64,000 bases of DNA from an uncultured Alphaproteobacteria bacterium (GTDB lineage Bacteria > Pseudomonadota > Alphaproteobacteria > RF32 > CAG-239), in assembly GCA_934229625.1 (NCBI GenBank), contig CAKQDU010000007.1, positions 1 through 64,000 of the forward strand, written 5' to 3'. Made by a program: the position numbers and the translations under genes. Below are positions 51,484 through 59,309 of the stretch, one piece after another; position 1 is the stretch's first letter; every line of letters begins with the position of its first letter. Under the pieces are notes generated by a model. The model ran no database searches. It was given only the letters and a program-made list of their open reading frames with translations, and was not told the DNA's origin.

Positions 51484-52833
51484 ATGTCTGACAAACTTTT
51501 TGGAACCGATGGTATTCGAGGCGTTGCCAATACCTATCCTTTAACTATTGACTTCTGCAGCCGCTTAGCCGTTGCTTTGAGCCAAACAATTTGCACAAAA
51601 CGGCGGATGGTCGCCATTGCCCGCGATACCCGTATTTCGGGAGACATGCTGTTTAACGCTCTGAGCGCAGGGTTTACCTCTCAGGGAATAGATGTTGTGA
51701 ATTTGGGAATCATTCCGACTCCGCTTTGCACCACGGCAACTCCAAATTTAGGAGTTGACATGAGCATAATGATTACCGCCTCGCACAACCCTTATCGCGA
51801 CAACGGTCTAAAACTGATTACGGAAAACGGCGATAAATTTTCGGACGAACAATCTCACATTATAGAAGAGCTATTGGCTAAAGATGTTGCGCCAACCTAT
51901 AATCCGGAAAAAATCGGACGCATAATTAAAAACGAATCGGTTATACCTGCTTATCTACAGACTCTGCATAAAATTGCTCCGGACGGTGCTTTGCGCGGCA
52001 TGAAAATTGTTATAGACTCAGCTAACGGCGCTTTTTCTGAAATTATGCCGCAAGTTTACCGCAATTTAGGCGCAGAAATAATTAGTCTTGCCGACCGACC
52101 AAACGGCACAAACATCAATCAGGATTGTGGCTCGCAACACACAGAAAAACTTTGTCAAACCGTTGTAGAAAGCCAAAGTCAGCTTGGTATTGCCGTCGAT
52201 GGCGATGGTGACCGCATTATTGTTTGCGATGAAAAAGGATTGCGCCTTAACGGCGACCAGATTATCGCCTATTTGGCGACCTATTTTAAGCAGCATAACT
52301 TATTAAAAAACAATGCCGCCGTTGCCACAATCTATTCCAATTTAGGTTTGGGACACTATCTTAAATCTATCGGCATAGACTATTATACTTCTGCCGTAGG
52401 TGAACGATATGTCATTGAAAAAATGCGTGAAACCGGAGCTAATATCGGCGGTGAAGAATCCGGACACATGGTTCTTTCGGATTATTCATTAACCGGCGAC
52501 GCTTTGCTGGCGTCTTTGGTTATCTGTCTCGGCATTAAAGAAAGCGGTAAAAAAATGAGCGAAATTTTTCCGGTGTTTGAACCATATCCGACAGCTGCCC
52601 ACAACCTGCGCTTTGCTTCTAAAGACGAGGTCGCCGCTTTAATGGAAAAAGCTGAATTTAAAACTTGCTTGGAAGAATCTAAAGACGCTTTGAAAAATCA
52701 TGGTTCGCTGATTGTGCGAAAGTCCGGAACAGAACCTGTTATGCGCTTGAAAATTGAAGATAAAAGTCAAGAACTGGTTAATCAAATTTCTGAAAAAATG
52801 TTAAATTGCATCAAAAAATTATCACAGAATTAA
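51484..52833 (+). CDS. glmM: Phosphoglucosamine mutase
   Basis: Interconverts glucosamine-6- and glucosamine-1-phosphate for peptidoglycan and LPS. Seen: FGTDGIRGVAN, phosphoserine loop MITASHNPYRDNG, metal loop DGDGDRIIV, sugar loop GGEESGHMVL and phosphate-binding RKSGTEPVMRL. 449 residues. AAGGAG precedes the ATG. Usually next to ftsH in proteobacteria; here ftsH is 33 kb away. Confidence 0.97.
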   Translation: MSDKLFGTDGIRGVANTYPLTIDFCSRLAVALSQTICTKRRMVAIARDTRISGDMLFNALSAGFTSQGIDVVNLGIIPTPLCTTATPNLGVDMSIMITASHNPYRDNGLKLITENGDKFSDEQSHIIEELLAKDVAPTYNPEKIGRIIKNESVIPAYLQTLHKIAPDGALRGMKIVIDSANGAFSEIMPQVYRNLGAEIISLADRPNGTNINQDCGSQHTEKLCQTVVESQSQLGIAVDGDGDRIIVCDEKGLRLNGDQIIAYLATYFKQHNLLKNNAAVATIYSNLGLGHYLKSIGIDYYTSAVGERYVIEKMRETGANIGGEESGHMVLSDYSLTGDALLASLVICLGIKESGKKMSEIFPVFEPYPTAAHNLRFASKDEVAALMEKAEFKTCLEESKDALKNHGSLIVRKSGTEPVMRLKIEDKSQELVNQISEKMLNCIKKLSQN

Positions 52834-52883
52834 AGATTCTTTTAATAACTGAGATTCTATATTTTTGATAAAGGAGACAAATA

Positions 52884-53282
52884 ATGATAAAAGGATTTAT
52901 TGCTTTATTTACTACGGGAATTATGTTTAATCCGTTGGCTTGGCTAGGCATAGGCTCCGGCATATATTTGATGCTGAACGGTCAAAAACTTGAAGTTTTT
53001 GCCATAGCGCAAGACTGGAGATATCATGCAGGTTTATTGCTGGTTATCGCCCTATACACACTCATATTCAAACGTTCCTACTATTCCGGCGCAACAAAGA
53101 TAAATTGGGGAGCAACCATAAAAGGAATTTTCGGCAACTATTTCTATACTTTATTTATAGCGGCTGTAACCTGTCTGTGTTTTATCGGCTATAATATGGG
53201 GACAGACGGCTCTATTCAGCAAAGCATCCGCGGTAATAAAAATGTCCGCATTTTGCAAAATGAAGCGACCAGACCTTATTAA
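52884..53282 (+). CDS. Membrane protein, unknown
   Basis: 132 residues with three or four hydrophobic helices (6-24, 48-62, 88-112) and short basic loops. AAGGAG lies 8 bases before the ATG. No domain recognised. It follows glmM by 50 bp and shares a bidirectional terminator with ctrA. Confidence 0.65.
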   Translation: MIKGFIALFTTGIMFNPLAWLGIGSGIYLMLNGQKLEVFAIAQDWRYHAGLLLVIALYTLIFKRSYYSGATKINWGATIKGIFGNYFYTLFIAAVTCLCFIGYNMGTDGSIQQSIRGNKNVRILQNEATRPY

Positions 53283-53300
53283 AACAATAAACATAACAAA

Positions 53301-53336
53301 AAAATACCGAAGCACTAAAGCCTCGGTATTTTTTTA
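53301..53336. terminator. Bidirectional terminator between a membrane protein and ctrA
   Basis: AATACCGA pairs with TCGGTATT plus an inner GC pair; T-run on the plus strand and A-run (T-run on minus) on the other side. Confidence 0.8.
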
Positions 53337-53350
53337 TTTATATTGCGCAA

Positions 53351-54040
53351 TCAGTTATTTTTTTCATCTGGGTCGCGCAAAACATAACCGCGTCCCCAAA
53401 CAGTTTCAATATAATTTTTACCACCTGAAGCACGTTCCAATTTTTTACGCAGTTTACAAATGAAAACGTCAATAATCTTCAATTCAGGTTCATCTATGCC
53501 GCCGTATAGGTGATTTAGAAACTGGTCTTTATTCAGAGTAGCACCCTTACGCAAAGAAAGCAGCTCCATAATACCATACTCTTTACCGGTCAAATGCAAT
53601 GTTTTGCCATTTACCGTAACGGTTTGAGTATCCAAATCAATCTGCACATCTCCAGTGCGGATAATAGAGTTTGAATGCCCTTTAGAACGTCTGACCACAG
53701 CCTGAATACGAGCCAACAACTCAGACTTGTCAAAAGGCTTTGTCAGATAGTCATCTGCACCATAACCCAATCCCTTAACTTTTTTATCAGGTTCTGACAA
53801 ACCGGATAAAATCAGCACCGGAGTATTGATTTTTGCACCGCGCAGATTTTTCAAAACTTCATAACCATTCATATCCGGCAGCATCAAATCCAATATGATG
53901 ATGTCATAATCATACAGCTTGGCAATATCCAAACCATCTTCACCCAAATCGGTGGAATCTACCACCATGCCTTCTTTTTTAAGCATTGTTTCAATGCTTT
54001 GTGAAACAGCATAATCATCTTCGACTAAAAGAACTCTCAT
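53351..54040 (-). CDS. ctrA: Cell cycle response regulator CtrA
   Basis: 229 residues, close to Caulobacter CtrA: VLLVEDDYAVSQSIETML, phosphorylated Asp in IIILDLMLPDMNGYEVL, ADDYLTKPF, then the winged-helix domain with the near-invariant HLTGKEYGIMELLSLRKG, FLNHLYGGIDEPELKIIDVF and VWGRGYVLRDP. Binds TTAA-N7-TTAA sites. Phosphate normally comes through CckA and ChpT (28864). A 16-bp palindrome with two TTAA halves lies upstream (54119-54134). Its C terminus lacks the Ala-Ala degradation end of Caulobacter CtrA (ends DEKNN), so turnover may differ. Confidence 0.96.
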   Translation of the reverse strand: MRVLLVEDDYAVSQSIETMLKKEGMVVDSTDLGEDGLDIAKLYDYDIIILDLMLPDMNGYEVLKNLRGAKINTPVLILSGLSEPDKKVKGLGYGADDYLTKPFDKSELLARIQAVVRRSKGHSNSIIRTGDVQIDLDTQTVTVNGKTLHLTGKEYGIMELLSLRKGATLNKDQFLNHLYGGIDEPELKIIDVFICKLRKKLERASGGKNYIETVWGRGYVLRDPDEKNN

Positions 54041-54118
54041 ATTTGCCCGCCTTTCGCAAAAAAAATTCTTATCTAATGTTTTGAGTCTAATAGGATTTTA
54101 TAAAAATTAAAAGAATTT

Positions 54119-54134
54119 GTTAATAATTATTAAC
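54119..54134. promoter_or_regulatory. Palindrome between ctrA and sodB
   Basis: GTTAATAATTATTAAC is a perfect 16-bp palindrome with TTAA halves spaced by six bases, one short of the CtrA consensus. Lies between divergent genes; possible operator. Confidence 0.4.
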
Positions 54135-54214
54135 AGCCTTATATTTTTTTATACATCTTGCAAGTTTTGCTAAAAATGCTTATCTTGAGTTTGTTATAAC
54201 AAAGGAGTATAAAA

Positions 54215-54802
54215 ATGATAAAGCTTATGGAACTTCCCTATAATTCTGATGCCTTAGAGCCTTATATCAGCCGGCAAACCGTTGGTTTTCATTATTTTAA
54301 ACACCATAAAGGCTATGTCGAAAAACTCAATAAACTGATTGCCGGCACGCAGTTTGAAACCATGACGCTGGAAGAAATTGTTATTGCGGCTCACAAAAAA
54401 AACGAATATTTGGATATTTACAATAATGCGGCACAAGTTTGGAATCATAATTTTTACTGGCAGTCGCTTAATCCGAACGGCGGCGAGCCAAACAAAAAGC
54501 TGCTGGAAAAAATAGAAGGAACTTTCGGCTCGTTTAATGACTTTAAAGACACTATGCGGCAAAAAGCTTTGGAACAATTCGGCAGCGGCTGGGCGTGGCT
54601 GGCTGAAGACAGCAATGGCAATCTTTTGTGCTACAACACCAGCAACGCCGATAACCCGTTGATTTTCGGGCATACACCGCTTTTGACTATTGATGTGTGG
54701 GAGCATGCTTATTATTTGGACAGTCAGAATATGCGGGTTGATTATGTTAATAAGGTACTGGATAATTTACTTAATTGGCAAAATCTTAAAGCTTATGAAT
54801 AA
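54215..54802 (+). CDS. sodB: Superoxide dismutase (Fe/Mn family, Fe-like)
   Basis: Converts superoxide to hydrogen peroxide and oxygen. Metal ligands visible: His in TVGFHYFKHHKGY, His in AAQVWNHNFYWQ, Asp and His in TIDVWEHAYYLD. AQFGSGWAWL-like EQFGSGWAWLAED supports the iron type. 195 residues, AAAGGAG before the ATG. Confidence 0.93.
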   Translation: MIKLMELPYNSDALEPYISRQTVGFHYFKHHKGYVEKLNKLIAGTQFETMTLEEIVIAAHKKNEYLDIYNNAAQVWNHNFYWQSLNPNGGEPNKKLLEKIEGTFGSFNDFKDTMRQKALEQFGSGWAWLAEDSNGNLLCYNTSNADNPLIFGHTPLLTIDVWEHAYYLDSQNMRVDYVNKVLDNLLNWQNLKAYE

Positions 54803-54809
54803 AAAAGTC

Positions 54810-54838
54810 TTGCATTATACAATAAAATAGGCTAAAAG
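54810..54838 (+). promoter_or_regulatory. Promoter of tRNA-Glu
   Basis: TTGCAT (54810-54815), 17-base spacer, TAAAAG (54833-54838), about 20 bases before the mature tRNA. Confidence 0.45.
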
Positions 54839-54857
54839 TGGGACACATTAAAAATAT

Positions 54858-54933
54858 GGTCCCATCGTCTAGTGGCCCAGGACGCGGCCCTCTCAAGGCT
54901 AAAACACGAGTTCAAATCTCGTTGGGACCACCA
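54858..54933 (+). tRNA. tRNA-Glu (anticodon CTC)
   Basis: 76 nt with encoded CCA. Acceptor GGTCCCA/TGGGACC, T arm ACGAG-TTCAAAT-CTCGT, anticodon loop CTCTCAA giving CTC. The anticodon stem has one mismatch at its outer end (C-A), and one G-U. Confidence 0.92.
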
Positions 54934-54942
54934 ACAACAAAA

Positions 54943-54974
54943 AAGCTCACCTTTTTAGGCGGGCTTTTTTTTTA
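54943..54974 (+). terminator. Terminator after tRNA-Glu
   Basis: AAGCTCACC pairs imperfectly with GGCGGGCTT around TTTTTA, followed by a T-run. Confidence 0.75.
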
Positions 54975-55072
54975 TTATTTACGGTGTCCCCGAGAATTGA
55001 ACTCGTAGAGTCAAGCAGTAAGCCGGAAAAAATAAATTTAAAAAAATTTACAGTCATTTTTATTATCTAATT

Positions 55073-55816
55073 CTAAAAAATAATCGTTAATGCGCATCTC
55101 CCTGTTTTATTACAAGAATTACACATAGATTTCATCTGCTGCAAAGTCATTGTACTTATACATTTACGACCGGAATTGCAAAATTCTTTACCATAATAAT
55201 ACCCAGAACCTCCGGCCAATATAGTACCTGTTATTGTATAAGATAACGGAAATACAATTTTATCCAAAATATCAAAACATACTTTATCATTAAAATCAGC
55301 TGCAATTTCTTTACCGCTTTCATCTTTTTTCAACCCTCCGAAGATAAAATCAATAATAATTCCAGACTGTTCCGGACTATCATCATTTATATTAGATCTT
55401 CTTGAACGATAATATGGACCGACAAAATTTCCGCATTCGTCCTGCATATAATGAAATGAAAATTTTTTCCATGTCTTTGGCACCAAATTTAATGAAAACG
55501 ATGTATCTACTAACGATATATCTACTAAAGAAATCGTTTCTTCCAAAGATTTTTGCAAATTTTGCTTATGCTCCAACAAACCAAAAATCAAATTATTATA
55601 TTCATTTATGATTTTATCAATTTTCCACATTTCCATCGCTTTTGAATATCCAGCGATACCGCCTACGCTTAGCACTCCAACAATGGCAAGTACGCCCAGC
55701 ATTTCTATCATTGACCGACCGACAGAGCAAATGTCATTGCGAGGAGTGTTACGACGAAGCAATCCAAACCCCTCGCCCCTGCTATTTCCTTTAAAAAATT
55801 CTATACCCTTAAACAT
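55073..55816 (-). CDS. Prepilin-like protein 3
   Basis: 247 residues from the ATG at 55816 (GAGGAGG upstream). A long leader of about 34 residues, partly encoded by a palindromic element, ends in VG|RSMIEMLGVLAIVG (Glu at +5). The C terminus has C-x5-C-x11-C-x2-C-x5-C (CNSGRKC ... CNSCNKTGRC). The start region and 5' UTR (ATTCCTCCTC complement and inverted-repeat cassette 2) match those of the Cys-rich gene at 28652. A longer in-frame start at 55933 would lie inside the cassette and is rejected. Confidence 0.8.
   Translation of the reverse strand: MFKGIEFFKGNSRGEGFGLLRRNTPRNDICSVGRSMIEMLGVLAIVGVLSVGGIAGYSKAMEMWKIDKIINEYNNLIFGLLEHKQNLQKSLEETISLVDISLVDTSFSLNLVPKTWKKFSFHYMQDECGNFVGPYYRSRRSNINDDSPEQSGIIIDFIFGGLKKDESGKEIAADFNDKVCFDILDKIVFPLSYTITGTILAGGSGYYYGKEFCNSGRKCISTMTLQQMKSMCNSCNKTGRCALTIIF
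55733..55765. repeat. Palindromic repeat inside a pilin leader (copy 1)
   Basis: GTCATTGCGAGGAGTGTTAC followed by GACGAAGCAATCC, the kind of extragenic palindrome common in many bacteria. In frame it codes GLLRRNTPRND of the leader peptide. A related copy is at 56269-56295. Confidence 0.65.
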
Positions 55817-55832
55817 CTTATTCCTCCTCAAG

Positions 55833-56008
55833 TGTGTAAAAAAAACGACCGTTATTTTTACACAGCGAAACAAACAGCAATAAAATGTTGTAAAAACAGT
55901 AAAAAACATCGTAAATATAAAAAGTTCTTGCAAATTCCGACAACCTTTGCTAGACTACAAAAAACAGCCTAAAAACTGTCCATTTTAAACGGTCGTTTTT
56001 TTTACACA
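55833..56008. repeat. 176-bp cassette with perfect 21-bp inverted repeats (copy 2)
   Basis: Arms 55833-55853 and 55988-56008 are identical to those of the cassette at 28669-28844; the interior is again 134 bp but diverged in its middle 85 bases. It holds a leftward promoter (55914-55943). Region 55817-56107 holds this cassette and, beyond 56008, nothing more that I can identify. Confidence 0.8.
55914..55943 (-). promoter_or_regulatory. Promoter inside inverted-repeat cassette 2
   Basis: Minus strand: TTGTCG at 55943-55938, 18-base spacer, TATATT at 55919-55914, the same place as in cassette 1. Confidence 0.5.
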
Positions 56009-56131
56009 CTTTCGACCATAATAACGCTTTGATTTTTCCGGTTGACTTATGGCGTGAGGCTGTTATAAAATTGGAATGTAAACAACATAATTTTAGAGGA
56101 AAGAAAGATGAAAAATAAGCTATTCAAAGGT

Positions 56132-56145
56132 CTCTCTCTCTCTCT
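56132..56145 (+). repeat. (CT)7 dinucleotide tract after a start codon
   Basis: Seven CT units, preceded by T, eight codons after the ATG at 56108. Length change by one unit moves the reading frame. Confidence 0.9.
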
Positions 56146-56268
56146 GCAAATCCTAAACATCTGATTAAAGGCGTATTTTCTGCCGCTCAGCGTGTTTTTG
56201 CAGAGTTCGGCGTAAAAAATCACACATTCGGAAATAACAAGTTCAGTAGCTACTCTATAAAGGGTTCT

Positions 56269-56295
56269 GGATTGCTTCGCGTTGCTCGCAATGAC
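56269..56295. repeat. Palindromic repeat inside a pilin leader (copy 2)
   Basis: GGATTGCTTCGCGTTGCTCG followed by CAATGAC; opposite orientation to the copy at 55733-55765 on the plus strand, same orientation relative to its gene. Encodes GLLRVARND of the leader. Confidence 0.65.
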
Positions 56296-56945
56296 GCTTG
56301 CTCTGCTGGTCGTTCCATGATAGAAATGCTCGGCGTTTTAGCCATTATCGGCGTACTAAGCGTGGGCGGTATCGCCGGTTATTCCAAAGCGATGGAAAAG
56401 TTTAAGCTTAATAAAATCATCGGGGAATATTCAATGTTTCTTTATAATATGATGGAACATTTGGATGACTTACACCGCTTGGCGCATGAAACAACTCAGT
56501 CTTCGCAAGTAATTACTGAAGAATTATACGCCATGAACATTGTGCCTGACATTTGGTCGCAGGAATCAACTCAATATTTTAAGGACAGTATGGGAAATTC
56601 CGTTGGCGTCAGCGTTGCTCCTTATATGGGTACACTCTTACCGGACCGTCTTTCCGTCAGCATATATTTAGGCGGTTTAACAAATACAAACTCAGCCGGT
56701 TTCACAGCTAATTTATGTACAAGCTTTTTCACAGATATTTTGCTTCCTCTGCAAAGCACATTGATTGATGCTAAATTATTCAGACATAAAAACGGGTTTT
56801 CGCGAGAGTGGGCTGGTTCTGCCTATTGTACGGCAAGCAGAAAATGCCTGAGCAACATGACTTTAAGCGATATACATGAACTCTGTTCTTCTTGCGATTC
56901 AAAAAATGATATTTGTCAGATAAATTTTAATATTTAAATATAGAA

Positions 56946-56980
56946 AAGAGCTTTTCAGAATTGCTGGAAAGCTCTTATTT
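56946..56980 (+). terminator. Terminator after prepilin-like gene 4
   Basis: AAGAGCTTTTCAG pairs with CTGGAAAGCTCTT (one G-U) around AATTG, then TATTTTG. Confidence 0.8.
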
Positions 56981-57001
56981 TGATGTAACTAACTTGAAAA
57001 G

Positions 57002-58072
57002 TTAATCCATTTCCGCCAAGCGGTCGGCTTGGTCTTCGGCTATCAGAGCGTCAATAATTTCGCCCAGCGCCTCGCCCGAAACCACCTCGTCCAGTTTATA
57101 CAAAGTCAGGTTAATCCGGTGGTCGGTCACGCGTCCCTGAGGATAGTTATAGGTTCTGATGCGCTCGCTGCGGTCGCCGCTGCCTACCTGCAATTTACGT
57201 TTTTCCGAATAACTGGCGTCAATCGCCGATTTTTGGCTGTCATACAATTTAGCGCGCAGGTGATTCATCGCCTTTTCTTTATTTTTAAATTGCGAACGGT
57301 CATCTTGGCATTGCACGACAATTCCGGTCGGAATATGGGTAATACGAACCGCGGATTCCGTACGGTTAACGTGCTGACCGCCGGCACCGGAAGCTCTGTA
57401 TACATCAATTTTTAAGTCGGCAGGATTGATATACATATCAACTTCTTCAATTTCCGGCAAAACCGCAACCGTTGCCGCCGAAGTATGAACACGGCCCTGC
57501 GACTCTGTTACAGGCACGCGCTGCACGCGGTGCGCGCCGGACTCAAATTTTAGCTTAGCAAAAACATCTTTACCGGTAATTTTTGCCGAAGCTTCCTTAT
57601 AGCCGCCCAAGCCGTTTTCATTAGCGTCTAAAATTTCAAATTTCCACCCCTGTTTCTGCGAATAGCGCTGATACATTTCAAACAGCACCGCCGCAAACAA
57701 AGCAGCCTCATCGCCGCCTGTACCGGCGCGAACTTCCAAAATGGCGTTCTTTTCGTCATCAGCTTCTTTGGGTAGTAGCAAAACACGGATTTCTTTTTCC
57801 AATTCCGGCAGCTGCTCTTTAATTTCATAATATTCAGCCTCCGCCATTTCACGCATTTCTTTATCCAAAGACGCGTCTTCCATCATGGCTTTGTCGTCCT
57901 GCATAGACTGAGCGTGCTTTTTATAGTTTTCAATAGCAGCGACAACCGGCTCCAAAACCGACAATTCTTTATTAAGCTTTACCAGCTCATCCGAAGAAAT
58001 ATTGGTAGAAAGCAAAGCTTGCACTTCTTCATAGCGGTTAACAACGTTGGCTAATTTTTCTTCAAAATTCAT
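57002..58072 (-). CDS. prfA: Peptide chain release factor 1
   Basis: Reads UAA and UAG. Seen: the catalytic GGQ in GAGGQHVNRTESAVR, the PxT-type recognition region (QRVPVTESQGRVHTSA), VRAGTGGDEAA. 356 residues. Overlaps hisS by 4 bases (ATGA). prmC, the methyltransferase for GGQ, is not here. Confidence 0.97.
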   Translation of the reverse strand: MNFEEKLANVVNRYEEVQALLSTNISSDELVKLNKELSVLEPVVAAIENYKKHAQSMQDDKAMMEDASLDKEMREMAEAEYYEIKEQLPELEKEIRVLLLPKEADDEKNAILEVRAGTGGDEAALFAAVLFEMYQRYSQKQGWKFEILDANENGLGGYKEASAKITGKDVFAKLKFESGAHRVQRVPVTESQGRVHTSAATVAVLPEIEEVDMYINPADLKIDVYRASGAGGQHVNRTESAVRITHIPTGIVVQCQDDRSQFKNKEKAMNHLRAKLYDSQKSAIDASYSEKRKLQVGSGDRSERIRTYNYPQGRVTDHRINLTLYKLDEVVSGEALGEIIDALIAEDQADRLAEMD

Positions 58073-59307
58073 GCGTTTATTTCCTCAACAATATTTGCAA
58101 ACTTAACATTTTTCTGCTCGCCGCTATCTAAATCTTTTACAGCAGCTTCGCCTTTTGCCAGTTCATCAGAACCAATAATCACAGCCTTAAAAGCATTAGC
58201 TTTGACAGCTTTTGCCATACGTTTTTTCATATTTCCGCTATAGCTTTGTTCAACACGGAATCCGGCATGGCGCAGCAGATTGGAAATTTCCAGAGCCTTA
58301 TCCTCGGCATCTTCTCCCATCGGAATAACCGCAACCGGACGCGGCATTTCCACATCGTTTTCCAAAAGCATTGCCAAGCGTTCCACTCCGCATGCCCAAC
58401 CGATACCGGCAACGTCGCCGCCGCCCATCTGAGCCACCAAGCCGTTGTAACGGCCACCGGCCAAAACTGTGCCTTGCGCGCCGAGCTTATCTGTTGTCAG
58501 TTCAAAAACCGTGTGCGAATAATAATCCAAACCGCGCACCAGACGATTGTTTACGCGATATTTTATACCTAACAAATCCAATCCGTGCAGAACTTTGGCA
58601 AAAAACTCCTTAGAGGTTTCATTCAGGCTGTCGGCATAAAGCGGAGCATTTTCCACCACCGCTCTATCACATTCCTCTTTAGAATCTAAAACACGCAGCG
58701 GATTGCGTTCCAGACGATTTTTGCTGTCTTCGGAAAGCTCATCATAATGTTCTTTTAAATAAGCAACCAATTCGGCGCGATATGCGTCACGGCTTTCAGC
58801 ATCGCCCAAAGAGTTGATTTCTACCACGACCTGACCGCTAAGACCCAATTTTTCCAAGAACTCATAAGCCATAGAAATAACTTCTATATCGGCTTGCGGC
58901 GTCTCAACCCCCAAAAGTTCTACACCAAATTGCGTAAACTGGCGCTGACGTCCTTTTTGCGGACGCTCATAGCGAAACATAGGTCCGGTATAATAAAACT
59001 TAACCGGCAGGTTCTGCTGCATACCATTAGAAACAAACGCGCGCACCACGCCTGCTGTCCCTTCCGGACGCAAAGTCAGGCTTTCGCCGCCCTTATCATT
59101 AAAGCAATACATCTCCTTTGTTACAATATCTGAAGTATCCCCCAGATTTCGGGCAAAAACTTCCGTAAACTCAAAAATAGGAGTTTCTATTTCTTCAAAA
59201 CCATATTTTTCAACAACGGCAGAAGCTTCTGCTGCAACTTTTTTCATTTTTCTTTTAGCGGTTCCATACAAATCGTATGTACCGCGGACACATTGTACTT
59301 TAGACAT
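58069..59307 (-). CDS. hisS: Histidyl-tRNA synthetase
   Basis: Class II synthetase: RGTYDLYG near the start, motif 2 FRYERPQKGRQRQFTQFGVE, HisA motif LVRGLDYYSHTVFEL, motif 3 GIGWACGVERLAMLL and a C-terminal anticodon-binding domain. 412 residues. Operon ptsP-rodZ-hisS-prfA on the minus strand. Confidence 0.97.
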   Translation of the reverse strand: MSKVQCVRGTYDLYGTAKRKMKKVAAEASAVVEKYGFEEIETPIFEFTEVFARNLGDTSDIVTKEMYCFNDKGGESLTLRPEGTAGVVRAFVSNGMQQNLPVKFYYTGPMFRYERPQKGRQRQFTQFGVELLGVETPQADIEVISMAYEFLEKLGLSGQVVVEINSLGDAESRDAYRAELVAYLKEHYDELSEDSKNRLERNPLRVLDSKEECDRAVVENAPLYADSLNETSKEFFAKVLHGLDLLGIKYRVNNRLVRGLDYYSHTVFELTTDKLGAQGTVLAGGRYNGLVAQMGGGDVAGIGWACGVERLAMLLENDVEMPRPVAVIPMGEDAEDKALEISNLLRHAGFRVEQSYSGNMKKRMAKAVKANAFKAVIIGSDELAKGEAAVKDLDSGEQKNVKFANIVEEINA

Positions 59308-59309
59308 TT

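Larger units (their letters stand above)
56108..56937 (+). pseudogene. Prepilin-like protein 4, start out of phase at a (CT)7 tract
   Basis: The only ATG with a good Shine-Dalgarno (GAGGAAAG) is at 56108: MKNKLFKGLSLSLQ..., running into a TGA at 56162. The pilin frame is open from the CT tract to 56937 without a stop, encoding ANPKHLIKGVFSAAQRVFA and on to SAG|RSMIEMLGVLAIIG. Loss of one CT unit, or gain of two, in (CT)7 at 56132-56145 would fuse start and pilin. This is the classic layout of slipped-strand translational phase variation, currently OFF. Otherwise a TTG at 56272 (AAGGG 8 bases upstream) might start a shorter form. C-terminal cysteine pattern as in the paralogues. Terminator at 56946. 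Confidence 0.8.

Noticed and set aside
55817..55933. Extended start for pilin 3, and likewise 28653-28724 for the Cys-rich gene
   Set aside because: The extra residues are translated inverted-repeat cassette; both genes have a strong Shine-Dalgarno directly before the inner ATG.
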